Origin: Trichormus_B sp936914905
GTDB lineage: Bacteria > Cyanobacteriota > Cyanobacteriia > Cyanobacteriales > Nostocaceae
Reading direction: 5' to 3' (one strand)
NCBI RefSeq assembly: GCF_039871975.1
Contig: NZ_JBDPLL010000001.1
DNA length: 64,000 nucleotides
The notes beneath the pieces are model-generated. The model made no database searches. It worked only from the letters and a program-made list of their open reading frames with translations, and was not told where the DNA came from. Made by a program: the position numbers and the translations under genes. Position 1 is the first letter of the stretch; the number at the start of each line of letters is the position of its first letter. This document shows, one piece after another, positions 46,665 to 55,995 of this stretch.

Positions 46665-48098
46665 CTACATCTTCATTCCTTGATGCTGATAGTATTTATG
46701 TGCTGCCATAGCCATAGCTAAAAACCCCCACATAATCATACCTGCCACACTCAACATCCCGCTATAGATAATTAACTGAGCGCAGGAACTGATACTAATA
46801 GCACGAGCAGCACTGACAAAACTATCAAAGCGACCTTCGGTATACCTGCTCACACTGACCAGCATTAAGACTAACCCAGTAATATAAGGTATAGCACCGA
46901 ACCAACCCAAAGTAAAAAACATATCTAAAATACCACTGTCAATGACGATAACTTCTATTTGTCCAGTTTTTTCATTCACCTTCCAAATATTTCCTAAACC
47001 GTTACCGAGAACAGTAGTTAGGGCTAAATTGAGATTTCGATCATAAGTTTCTGATCTGTCCTTAAAGCTACTATCTCTTTCTAAATTGGAAAAACTTTCT
47101 AAACGAGTAGTAACAACTTTGGAAATAGGTTCAATAGTCACTAATGGCACGACACACATAGCCATGACTAAAATTATTGTAATTAAGCGCAGTTGAGTTT
47201 TCGTCTTCACTGAACTAAAAATAAGGATGATTCCTAATAACCACCCACCCCAACTAGTACGTACTTGTGAAAGTAAAAATGATAGATAACCAACTGCTGA
47301 GGCAGGAAAAATCAACGAACCTGTACTGGTAAATAATAATAGTAACCCCGTTTGCATGACGGTACCAAATGGCCCTGGTGAGTGTAATGTACTCCAAACC
47401 CTTATCCCAAATGCTACAGGATTACCAGCGCTGGTGAACATTTTTGATTCTGTCAACCAAAATTTATCCCATTCAGGAGCAGCTATAAATTGATATACAC
47501 CGTAAGCTCCTGTAATTAAAACGCACCAGATAAATACACGCTGAAAGTGTTGGCGATAGCTAGGGTAATCTCGCCAATTCATAAATAAATGGAAAGCGAA
47601 AATAATAGGACTCAACCAGTCTAAAAAACCACGTATGACTGGAACTGGTTGATTAAAAATCATCCCTACTAAACCACCATAGGATACGCCAATAACACCC
47701 AATATAAAAGGCAAACCACCTTGAGGGATAGCATGAGGCAGGTGTTTGAGCAAGGTAGCAACAGTGACAAATACCACTAAGTATGGAGCTATCAGCATTT
47801 GACGGGTAGGATCCCAACCAACCCGATAATCAACTAAACGAGTGAGTAAAGGTGTGAGAAACCAAGTCCACCAAGTAAAGCCGATGTAAAGAATGGGATG
47901 ACGCAAGTATAAAAATATGGCTACTAATAAAGATGTGGTAGGAAAAACTACCCGTAATAAGCTCGCTGCACCGCCAAAGTAGCAAGTTACGACTAGTAAT
48001 AGGAAGCCGAAAATAACTATCCAACTTTGTGCAGATCGATCTTGTGGAAAAAACTTTGATTGTGAAAAACTATTAAAAAGTGTCTGTTTGGAAAACAT
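46665..48098 (-). CDS. O-antigen ligase/polymerase-like membrane protein (Wzy/WaaL type)
   Basis: 477 aa with about ten to twelve transmembrane helices and a large external loop at roughly 195-245 (the tract EWDKFWLTESKMFTSAGNPV). A second polar loop at about 325-375 contains TTRLESFSNLERDSSFKDRS and NGLGNIWKV. This layout and the N-G-x-G-x near the C-terminal loop are typical of O-antigen ligases/polysaccharide polymerases. It would polymerise lipid-linked repeat units outside the plasma membrane, consistent with a Wzy-dependent system together with the exporter and Wzc-like protein upstream. Minus strand, 110 bases after the GT2 gene. Confidence 0.82.
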   Translation of the reverse strand: MFSKQTLFNSFSQSKFFPQDRSAQSWIVIFGFLLLVVTCYFGGAASLLRVVFPTTSLLVAIFLYLRHPILYIGFTWWTWFLTPLLTRLVDYRVGWDPTRQMLIAPYLVVFVTVATLLKHLPHAIPQGGLPFILGVIGVSYGGLVGMIFNQPVPVIRGFLDWLSPIIFAFHLFMNWRDYPSYRQHFQRVFIWCVLITGAYGVYQFIAAPEWDKFWLTESKMFTSAGNPVAFGIRVWSTLHSPGPFGTVMQTGLLLLFTSTGSLIFPASAVGYLSFLLSQVRTSWGGWLLGIILIFSSVKTKTQLRLITIILVMAMCVVPLVTIEPISKVVTTRLESFSNLERDSSFKDRSETYDRNLNLALTTVLGNGLGNIWKVNEKTGQIEVIVIDSGILDMFFTLGWFGAIPYITGLVLMLVSVSRYTEGRFDSFVSAARAISISSCAQLIIYSGMLSVAGMIMWGFLAMAMAAHKYYQHQGMKM

Positions 48099-48208
48099 AC
48101 AAGTTTGAATTTGGGATTTCGGATTGAATTACCTAAAATCTAAAGTTGTCAATCCGCAATTGACTTGACAGAAAGCACAAAGTTTAAAGCTTCTTAAATT
48201 TTATATTT

Positions 48209-49141
48209 CTAATTTTCTATTTTTAATTGATTTGTTTGCCATCCTTGCCACCGCCCACGCAAAGATGCTCGCAATTTTTTATTAACAATTGCGCCTTGAC
48301 TGGGGAAGAGTATCAGCCATTGGACGAAGCCTAAGCAGTCTCTTGTTCCTACTAATATTGCCCAGAATAAGAAGGTAATTCGGCGTAATGGAGGCAGATG
48401 TTCTAATAAAACTACTGTTTCATTGTGGACTAAGTTCGTACAGGCAATTTCACTAAAGTTTTGGCGTTGGTCTTCATCAAAACGTCGGGCTGGATAGTGA
48501 TCTACAGCTACGTTGGGATCGTAAATTATTTTCCAACCTGCTCGTTTTAGTGCAAAGGTAAATGCCATTTCAAAGTGTACTTGTGCACCAGTTCCTCTCA
48601 TTCTTTGATCAAATTGTAATTTGCCGATCGCCTGTGTACGAAAACTCATATTTACACCTTTGAGAACATCTACTTCACGGGGTCCGCCTACTCCCAGATG
48701 ATGGTTGCCAATTACACGCCCAAACCACTGTAAGCGCCCTACTATTAAACATGAACTATCTTCTATCTTTTCACCCTGGTGTACCCAATCACGGCCACCA
48801 ACACCACCTATGCAACTATCGTTTTGAAAATGAGTAGTGATTTTTTCTAACCAATCAGGATGGGGTGCGGCATCATCATCAGTAATGGAAACTATGTCTC
48901 CTGTTACTGCTGCTAGTCCGGCGTTGAGGGCTGCGACGACTCCAGGTTGTGTGACTGTGACGGTTTGTAAAGGTAGGTTGTAGGGAGAAAATAGGTTCAA
49001 GAATTGCCAAGTTTCTGTATCTGTATCTCGAACTATGATAATAGCCTGATCAACTGGTTTAGTTTGGGCTTGCAGTGCGGAAAGGCAGTGTGACAAGTCT
49101 TGAGGACGGCGATAAGTGGGGATAAGAACTGTATTCCTCAT
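48209..49141 (-). CDS. GT2 family glycosyltransferase
   Basis: 310 aa GT-A fold. MRNTVLIPTYRRPQDLSHCL is the nucleotide-binding start. VSITDDDAAPHPDWLE has the DxD metal site, and GVNMSFRTQAI with GTGAQVHFEMAF lies in the acceptor region. A C-terminal hydrophobic helix (ITFLFWAILVGTRDCLGFV) may associate with the membrane. Its first 83 bases overlap the 3' end of the upstream GT4 gene in another frame, so translation may be coupled. Confidence 0.88.
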   Translation of the reverse strand: MRNTVLIPTYRRPQDLSHCLSALQAQTKPVDQAIIIVRDTDTETWQFLNLFSPYNLPLQTVTVTQPGVVAALNAGLAAVTGDIVSITDDDAAPHPDWLEKITTHFQNDSCIGGVGGRDWVHQGEKIEDSSCLIVGRLQWFGRVIGNHHLGVGGPREVDVLKGVNMSFRTQAIGKLQFDQRMRGTGAQVHFEMAFTFALKRAGWKIIYDPNVAVDHYPARRFDEDQRQNFSEIACTNLVHNETVVLLEHLPPLRRITFLFWAILVGTRDCLGFVQWLILFPSQGAIVNKKLRASLRGRWQGWQTNQLKIEN

Positions 49142-50261
49142 GTTTAATTAACTCTTCAAATAAATCTAAATAGGTTTGTGCCATAGTTACCCAGCTATGT
49201 TGTTCAGCAATAGTACGAGCGACTTTACCCATTTGTTCACGTAGTGTGCGATCGCTATTTAATAATTTCAAAGCATCGGCTAAAGTATCAACATCATCAC
49301 AATCTGATAAAACAATTCCACAAGCTGGTGTTACTAAATCAGCCGCACCAGTGGTTTTAGCAGTAATCACAGGTAAACCTGAAGCCATCGCTTCAATTAC
49401 TACTAACCCAAAAGGTTCATAACGTGAAGGGAAAACGAATAAATCTGATGCCTGTTGAATTTGCGGCATATCATGGCGATAACCTAAAAAATGTACCCGT
49501 TCAGTTAGTTTTAGGTCCGCAACCATTTCTGGATAGGGGCTATCTTTGGTTTCGCCAACAACTGCTAAATTTAAATCAGGAACTTTTACTAAGGCATAAA
49601 GTACAGTATCTAAGTTTTTGCGAGAAATACGAATATCTCCAGCAAATAATGCCAATGTCACATTTTCACGTATCCCCAATTTTTGGCGAGAACTCGCACC
49701 AGGAAGAAATTCTTGTAAATCGACTCCATTGACAATCACACGAATATTAGCACTAGGTACGCCAATATTAACTAGTTCTTCAGCTACTTTTGTAGATACA
49801 GCAATAACAACTTTAGTTTGGCGAAAAGCTTCTTTTTCCCAATAAGCATTTATGGCAGTGTACAGCCACTGATATAAACCATATAAATCCCGTCGTTGAC
49901 GAGCAATATGTACAGGCGATTTCCACCAAGAACTATGGACAAAATGCGCAGCATTAACATCAGTAGCACCCATAGTAATCGCACCATTGGCCTTAATTAA
50001 GTCAACTTCGCCCCGATGCTGACGTAACCAATCACTGCTTTTCTTAGCAAATACAAAATTGCGAACAAACTCACTTGGATATCCATTAACAGAAATGGAA
50101 ACCCAATTTACTGTACTATTCTTTTCTAATTCAGGCGCTATCTCACTCGATAATAATGTTAAATCATGACCACGACGGAGTGCTTCCATAGCTACTTCAT
50201 AATTAACTCGTCCTTGACCATCACCTTTTCCGATTTTATGAGTAATAATACAAATTCTCAT
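49059..50261 (-). CDS. GT4 family glycosyltransferase
   Basis: 400 aa. MRICIITHKIGKGDGQGRVN has the glycine loop; ALFAGDIRISRKNLDTVLYA and YEPFGLVVIEAMASGLPVITAK are donor-domain hallmarks. The last 26 or so residues (SYPHLSPSSRLVTLPFRTAS) have low complexity and are read through the start of the next gene, so the ancestral stop may have lain earlier. Member of the central minus-strand glycosyltransferase group of the island. Confidence 0.88.
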   Translation of the reverse strand: MRICIITHKIGKGDGQGRVNYEVAMEALRRGHDLTLLSSEIAPELEKNSTVNWVSISVNGYPSEFVRNFVFAKKSSDWLRQHRGEVDLIKANGAITMGATDVNAAHFVHSSWWKSPVHIARQRRDLYGLYQWLYTAINAYWEKEAFRQTKVVIAVSTKVAEELVNIGVPSANIRVIVNGVDLQEFLPGASSRQKLGIRENVTLALFAGDIRISRKNLDTVLYALVKVPDLNLAVVGETKDSPYPEMVADLKLTERVHFLGYRHDMPQIQQASDLFVFPSRYEPFGLVVIEAMASGLPVITAKTTGAADLVTPACGIVLSDCDDVDTLADALKLLNSDRTLREQMGKVARTIAEQHSWVTMAQTYLDLFEELIKHEEYSSYPHLSPSSRLVTLPFRTASPN

Positions 50262-50313
50262 TCATCACCTCTCAACTTTATAGATCAATTACAGATGAAA
50301 ATTAATACACCAT

Positions 50314-51303
50314 TTAGTAAACACTCAGTAACTTATTAGTTATGATCTGAGGTATGAAACTGAGAGTGAGTGCTGTTAAGGTCCGCAGATTAAATTTTTG
50401 CTCATTCAAAGTCTGCCAGAAATAAGAACGTGCTGCTTTCGTTTCCTTATCTAGTAACAACCCAATCCCTAAAGTTGTATTAGCTTCTAGCCATAATTTT
50501 TTAAAGTGTGAATGATATTCCTGTAAACGCACATCTTCCATAAAAATTTTATAGCAGAATATTTCACTTTTAGCCTTGCGAATTTTTGCCTGTACATTAC
50601 GTCTACCACTGAGCATAGTATCAGTTTGCCCATGCTCACGATAATAGGTCAATTTTTCTGGATAATAATAAATAGCATATCCTGATGTATAACACAGGTA
50701 AGTTAAATATAAATCCCACATTCCCCCAGTTTCTGAAGGCATACTATCCCAATCAATCAAACCATTACGAATTACACAAGCTGCGGCAGTAGGGATACTC
50801 TTATCAACTAAGCCAATTTTCCGAAAGTCCTCATGGATTCCTGAAGGAATTTTATCACGCTTATAACTGTGTGAATTACCTTCCGTAGCAGCAGCATTAA
50901 TTTGACTTTGAGCATCAATAATATATTGGTCGCAAAAAGCCAGAATTACATTAGGATTTGCTTCTAGTGGTGGTATAAGTTTAGCTAGAAAGTCTTGGTT
51001 CCAGATATCATCATCATGAAGACTAGCTACATATTTACCCTGTGCCATTTTAAAGGCATTCATCTGATTAGTTAGCATTCCCACATTTTCTGTATGTCGC
51101 CAAAATTTAATGCGGGAATCACCAAAAGATGCAACTAAACTTTGAGGATTTTCAGGACTAAAATTATCAGAAACAATAATTTCAATATTTTGATAAGTCT
51201 GTTTCAAAGCACTAGAAATAGCTTGTTCTAGATATTGAGGCCTGTTATAAGTAGGGATAATCACGCTAACTACTGGTTCTAGTAATTCAGAATTAATAGT
51301 CAT
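50314..51303 (-). CDS. GT2 family glycosyltransferase
   Basis: 329 aa GT-A fold. VSVIIPTYNRPQYLEQAISS is the N-terminal motif, YVASLHDDDIWNQDFLAKL holds the DDD metal site, and GMWDLYLTYLCYTSGYAIYY gives the acceptor domain. A fully regular inverting glycosyltransferase. 52 bases upstream of the next GT4 gene on the same strand. Confidence 0.9.
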   Translation of the reverse strand: MTINSELLEPVVSVIIPTYNRPQYLEQAISSALKQTYQNIEIIVSDNFSPENPQSLVASFGDSRIKFWRHTENVGMLTNQMNAFKMAQGKYVASLHDDDIWNQDFLAKLIPPLEANPNVILAFCDQYIIDAQSQINAAATEGNSHSYKRDKIPSGIHEDFRKIGLVDKSIPTAAACVIRNGLIDWDSMPSETGGMWDLYLTYLCYTSGYAIYYYPEKLTYYREHGQTDTMLSGRRNVQAKIRKAKSEIFCYKIFMEDVRLQEYHSHFKKLWLEANTTLGIGLLLDKETKAARSYFWQTLNEQKFNLRTLTALTLSFIPQIITNKLLSVY

Positions 51304-51621
51304 AATTCTAACTCAATATACCTGCAAAAGTAAATAATATAAGTTAACCGTAGAGTCACACAGATAAGTAGAGAGCATGGCAGACATTTAAGTTTATTTT
51401 CATCTGACCTTTTATCCAAGGCGTGAAATAAACAAACTGCAAAGGAAAGAGCGCTTCAAGGAGTTTTTGAATTAGTCTGGTGATTTTTTTAGGAAAATTA
51501 GAGTATTTTTGACAAATACACAGAGGTTCTAGGTATCAAATAGGTATATTTCAAATGCTAACTGATAATCAATTAACTCCCAAAACTGATAATTGATCAG
51601 ATATTTATTATTTATCAAGGT
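51304..51621. other. intergenic spacer
   Basis: 318 bases with no gene. Possibly an internal promoter for the downstream glycosyltransferase group. Confidence 0.4.
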
Positions 51622-52770
51622 TTATACTTGAGTTATGCTAGATATTCGCTGTTGGTAAATTGTCTCTAAAAAGCGTAATGCAGTCGGGACTGGACTATAA
51701 TTTTTAATTGCCCACTGCCTTCCTTCTACAGCAATCTTTTCTAAAATTTTCGGTTCATCAGCTATTCTATTAATAGTTGCTTGTACATTATCTAAGTCTA
51801 TGCCAATATAATGGCGCCAATTTTCAGGCATCACAGGAAGAGAAAGTCCATATTTCTCAAAATCCAAATGAAAAGTAGTACAGCCAGCTGCTAATGACTC
51901 CCAAAGTCGCCAACTATCCCACTGTACAACCGTATTAGATTTCAATTTCAGATTACTCAGAAGATTCTTGCCAATCCGACTCAGTAACATACCTGGATCA
52001 TTAGGCCAACCAGGAACAAAAAAGCCCCCAAAACAAGCACAAGCCATAGAATTTTTGAGTCGGTTATAATAACTTGGATAATGGCGCTTACCTGTTTGTA
52101 ACCATTGTAATTCATGATATGGATCGCTTGAATGGTTATCTGGATGCTCAATACTATTATCTATCTGTAGCATATTTTTAATGTGAGGGATGAAGATACT
52201 AGCACTGAGATTTCTAACAGGATGACCTTTTTTCCAATGCCTAAAATTAATCAGAATTTGACTGTTTCTATCATAATAGTTGGGAACTTCTTTTACTTCC
52301 TGTAAAATACGATTACTCAAACCATAAGCCCAGGGATAAAAATTCTTAGCATATCTGAGTTTCTTATTGTAATGATTACGGAGAATAAAATCGAACTGTC
52401 TAAATTCTGGTCTTTCCATGTAGGTTTTGTCACTATCCTCCCCATCTAAATACACAGTTGTATACGGACAATTGGGATGCAATAAATTATTTGGTAAAGG
52501 ATAATTCATATGAAACCAATTATTAGTTAATACCACAATAGAACAATCATCAGGTGTGATATCTGGTTGATGATTAAAAAGATATTTATTTTCTTGTGTT
52601 GATTCCTGCCAGTAGTTGACATTGGAAAAGAAAGATATTCCCAGTTCCCGAAAGCCTTCTGCCAAACAAATCAATAAATGTTGGAACTTATCTCCTGCCT
52701 TAGTTTCTTCTCTAGGATCACAGAAGAAATATACTTTGCCATTAAATTTACCTGGAAGATTGTTAATCAT
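51622..52770 (-). CDS. glycosyltransferase-like protein (CgeB/GT-B type), function unassigned
   Basis: 382 aa soluble protein. The C-terminal third contains WRLWESLAAGCTTFHLDFEK followed by ENWRHYIGIDLDN and a helix with RQWAIKNYSP. This is the arrangement of the donor-binding E-x-x-A-x-G loop in CgeB-like/GT-B transferases. The N-terminal part (YFFCDPREETKAGDKF, FNHQPDI, VVLTNNWFHMNYP) is not one I can match. No transmembrane segment. It lies between HepA-like and GT2 genes in the same orientation, so a glycan-building role is likely. Donor unknown. Confidence 0.7.
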   Translation of the reverse strand: MINNLPGKFNGKVYFFCDPREETKAGDKFQHLLICLAEGFRELGISFFSNVNYWQESTQENKYLFNHQPDITPDDCSIVVLTNNWFHMNYPLPNNLLHPNCPYTTVYLDGEDSDKTYMERPEFRQFDFILRNHYNKKLRYAKNFYPWAYGLSNRILQEVKEVPNYYDRNSQILINFRHWKKGHPVRNLSASIFIPHIKNMLQIDNSIEHPDNHSSDPYHELQWLQTGKRHYPSYYNRLKNSMACACFGGFFVPGWPNDPGMLLSRIGKNLLSNLKLKSNTVVQWDSWRLWESLAAGCTTFHLDFEKYGLSLPVMPENWRHYIGIDLDNVQATINRIADEPKILEKIAVEGRQWAIKNYSPVPTALRFLETIYQQRISSITQV

Positions 52771-52884
52771 ATTCTTATTTTTTTTAAAACTACCAAACTT
52801 ATTGGATAAACTATAATTTATTCATCCTGCTTTCCTGCCTAATTGAATGTACATCTGAAAGCTCTAAAAGCTTAATTACTGTAA

Positions 52885-54714
52885 CTATCTCACTTCATTT
52901 TGAATTTGATAGTATTTCCAAAATTTACCACGTTGTTCTAGTAGACTTTGGTATGCTCCCTGTTCAACAATTGTTCCTTGTTCAATCACTACCACTTTGT
53001 CTGCTTTAGCAATTGTGGAAAATCGATGGGCAATGACAATTACTGTACGACCGACAGTAAACTTTTCTAACAACTCTTGAATTACCTGCTCTGTAATCGC
53101 ATCTAAAGCACTGGTTGGTTCATCTAAAATCAGAATTTCTGGATCTCTTACCAAAGCACGAGCAATCGCAATTCGTTGTTGTTGTCCTCCAGATAATTGG
53201 ATCCCATCAGCACCGACAATTGTATCCAAACCTTGAGGTAATTTTGTGATAAATTCTAGAGCATTTGCCAGTCGTGCGGCTTCTACAATTTCTGCCTCAG
53301 TTGCTTTTGGTGTCCCATAGGTAATGTTGTTGCGAATGGAGGTATTGAAAATAAATGTTTTTTGACTAACTATCGCCATTTTACGACGCAGTGAATCAAT
53401 TTCTAATTCTCGCAAGTTCAGTCCATCGATCAGAATTTTTCCATCTATTGGCTCGTAAAATCTGGCTATTAAATCTGCTAATGTACTTTTACCACCACCA
53501 GATGCACCCACTAAGGCGACCATTTTCCCTTTTTCAATAGTCAAGGTGATATCTTTAAGTACAAGTCTATGCGGTTCATAACCAAAATTTAGAGCTATTA
53601 TTTCTATGACCCGCTGTAATCCCCAAAATTGAAGATGACCATTTTGAAAGTAAGTTTTATCCTCTGTTTTTAGAATATCTTTGAGATTTTCTACTGCTCC
53701 AGCTTGGGTACTTAAAAAAGCCATCACTCCATTTAAATCTTGAGTCATTGGTACAAGACGAAACAGTATAAAGAAGAAGGTTAATAATGAAGAGACCTTC
53801 ATTAGTCCTGTCACTATAGCCACAATGATCATTGAGATCAGAATCATAGTAGATAGGCTTTCAGCCAGAGGTTTAACTAGCAGAGAAATCCAATAAACAC
53901 TCTTCCAAGTCTTAACTATATTGCCACTGGCTTGATAATATCGCTCTTGTTCAAATTCTTGAGTAGAAGAAGCATGAACTGTGCGGATACCTTCGATAAA
54001 CTCTAGTGCCCTTGACGTAAAATTATCATTAGCTTTGGTAATAGCAAAACTACGTTCTCTAATTTGTTTATTTAGTGTTGATAGTCCTACTGCTAAAAGA
54101 CTGAATAGTAAAACGGAAACTATGGAAAGTTGCCATGACAACACAAATAATGAAATTGAATAAACAACTAGTGTTAAGCTTTTTGTGATTAAAAAAGCTA
54201 TGCCTCCGAAAATTTGCCTGATTCTCTCCATTTCATTGGTAAGAGTATTAATTAATTCTCCAGAATTTTTCTTACCAAAATAACTAAGACTTTGAGCTGC
54301 TAATTGCCTAAAAATCCTTCTACGTAGATTATCTATTAAATTTATCTCACTAAACTGGATGCAAATCTGTCCTAGATAGTTAAAGGATGCACGCATACAG
54401 GTTGTCATAATAATTAACGCTGAAACGCGATATAATCGTTCATTTGCTGAAGCGTTAATCCCTAAAATCAAAATATCAAACCACTCGATTCCTGTTTTCA
54501 GAGGTTCAGCACCAGGAGTAGTTAAGCTCTGCAGAAATACTAGTAGACAACCTAAGCCAAATCCCTCAAAACTAGCAGCAAAAGCTGAGAGAACTATAGC
54601 TAAAGAGGCTATAAATCGAAAGTGTTTAAACTCTCGTAATATTAAATAGTTATTCTGCCAAAAGTTCGTAGCTTGCAAAATTTTTAATGTTGATGTTGGT
54701 AATTTTAGATACAT
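52885..54714 (-). CDS. hepA: HepA-like ABC exporter of envelope polysaccharide
   Basis: 609 aa fused half-transporter: six transmembrane helices in the first 330 residues, then an ATPase with Walker A GASGGGKS (about 400-407), Q-loop, signature LSGGQQQRIAIARALV (about 505) and Walker B ILILDEPTSALD, with the His switch in VIVIAHRFST. Length, N-terminal extension and context (HepC-like transferase two genes upstream, glycosyltransferases downstream) fit HepA of Anabaena, which is required for the heterocyst envelope polysaccharide. An MsbA-like flippase for another glycan is the alternative. It probably acts as a homodimer exporting lipid-linked sugar units. Confidence 0.82.
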   Translation of the reverse strand: MYLKLPTSTLKILQATNFWQNNYLILREFKHFRFIASLAIVLSAFAASFEGFGLGCLLVFLQSLTTPGAEPLKTGIEWFDILILGINASANERLYRVSALIIMTTCMRASFNYLGQICIQFSEINLIDNLRRRIFRQLAAQSLSYFGKKNSGELINTLTNEMERIRQIFGGIAFLITKSLTLVVYSISLFVLSWQLSIVSVLLFSLLAVGLSTLNKQIRERSFAITKANDNFTSRALEFIEGIRTVHASSTQEFEQERYYQASGNIVKTWKSVYWISLLVKPLAESLSTMILISMIIVAIVTGLMKVSSLLTFFFILFRLVPMTQDLNGVMAFLSTQAGAVENLKDILKTEDKTYFQNGHLQFWGLQRVIEIIALNFGYEPHRLVLKDITLTIEKGKMVALVGASGGGKSTLADLIARFYEPIDGKILIDGLNLRELEIDSLRRKMAIVSQKTFIFNTSIRNNITYGTPKATEAEIVEAARLANALEFITKLPQGLDTIVGADGIQLSGGQQQRIAIARALVRDPEILILDEPTSALDAITEQVIQELLEKFTVGRTVIVIAHRFSTIAKADKVVVIEQGTIVEQGAYQSLLEQRGKFWKYYQIQNEVR

Positions 54715-54779
54715 AAAACTTGGAACGATCTTTTTCAGAATTTAGCACCACAACTATAGTCAAAATATAATTAATCTAC

Positions 54780-55727
54780 TTACATGGGAGCGCGGCGAAT
54801 AAAACGCCCAATAGCAGAGCCAAAGAGAATTTCAACTTGTTGCCATACTAATTTTGCTTTTGAATATAATTGAATTGGTGTTTGGCTATGCCGCCAATAC
54901 AATTTATCAGTTATAGTTGGAGAACTACCTTGTAAAGCACTTATCATTATTTGCTTGCGCCAAGGTTTAATATTTGGTACAGTGGCGTGAGACATAATAG
55001 TACCACCAGGAACAAAATCCATCCCATCAGGTCCAACGGTACTTAAAGGATAATTATTCAGCATTAATGCTAAGTTTAGATAAGTCTGATCTCCATAAAG
55101 ATAAGGATATTGATGGAAAGTTTTATCCCCATAAAGATGCTCTAAATTTGCATATCCTGATATCTCAGCTACCTCTTCTAATTCCTGCCAAAGGCTCAGG
55201 ATGGATTTGTACTTCTTAGGGACACCAATGAAGCCACTGTTGTAGTGATAATCTAATTCACGTTCACAAACAAAACCGTTATCTTCTGCAAATTCTTTCC
55301 ATGCTAAACGTTTCGGATGATTAGCAGGAACAAGATACCAAGAATCGCCGCAAATGGCAATTCCTCTACTCACCCAATTTTCGTAGAAGTTCCAACTACA
55401 TTTATTGACTATATCAGGATCGAAATAAAATAATACCTCAGTATCTGGGCAATAATTTTGCCATAACTGAGACATAAAATCAGGCTTGTAAAAACCTAAA
55501 TGTTTACGAGTTTCTAGTTTAACAAAACGTACTGTACAATCTTCAGCTATAGGTAATTCTTCATAACTATTTTTTGCGTGTAGAGACTTAGCCCAAGGTG
55601 GCAAATTACCACGATATCCAGCCCAAAATATACCTCGAAAACCGTGGTAATATAAGGAATTTACTAACGCTCCTACACCATAGTGATAGTCTTTCTCAAA
55701 GACTGTACAAATTGCTGTATTCATCAC
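54780..55727 (-). CDS. GT8-like nucleotide-sugar transferase
   Basis: 315 aa with a GT-A fold pattern. The N-terminal strand is TAICTVFEKDYHYGVGALVN, VLFYFDPDIVNKCSW has the DPD metal site, and NSGFIGVPKKYKSILSLWQE and GDQTYLNLALMLNNYP are typical of GT8-type enzymes. FVPGGTIMSHATVPNIKPW is a plausible C-terminal metal-His region. ATG at 55727. It lies 65 bases upstream of the hepA start and 270 bases after hepC, so it is part of the core unit. Confidence 0.75.
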   Translation of the reverse strand: MMNTAICTVFEKDYHYGVGALVNSLYYHGFRGIFWAGYRGNLPPWAKSLHAKNSYEELPIAEDCTVRFVKLETRKHLGFYKPDFMSQLWQNYCPDTEVLFYFDPDIVNKCSWNFYENWVSRGIAICGDSWYLVPANHPKRLAWKEFAEDNGFVCERELDYHYNSGFIGVPKKYKSILSLWQELEEVAEISGYANLEHLYGDKTFHQYPYLYGDQTYLNLALMLNNYPLSTVGPDGMDFVPGGTIMSHATVPNIKPWRKQIMISALQGSSPTITDKLYWRHSQTPIQLYSKAKLVWQQVEILFGSAIGRFIRRAPM

Positions 55728-55810
55728 GCTGTTATATTTTAAATTACGTATATAATACCAAGGTTTAAATATGAAAACAGGAAGTAATTCTCATGGAAAT
55801 CAAAAATATA

Positions 55811-55965
55811 CTAGTACCGCAGTGAATTCAAAATGCTTCTTTCAGAAGAGCTACGCTGACAAAATAGTGCTTCCAGCAGGCTGCACTAACAAAATTTAAA
55901 ATCTATACGGCGTTAGACTTTTAGTGATTCGGAATGGTTAGTTTATTTACGCCGTACTATACTAG
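55811..55965. repeat. MITE-like 155-bp interspersed repeat, copy A
   Basis: Begins CTAGTACCGCAGTGAATTCA and ends ACGCCGTACTATACTAG, i.e. with imperfect terminal inverted repeats (outermost CTAGTA/TACTAG). It is homologous over its whole length to 57352-57505. No open frame. It lies between the GT8-like gene and hepC. Confidence 0.8.
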
Positions 55966-55995
55966 GATGACAAATCAATGATTTTCCTAGTTCAT

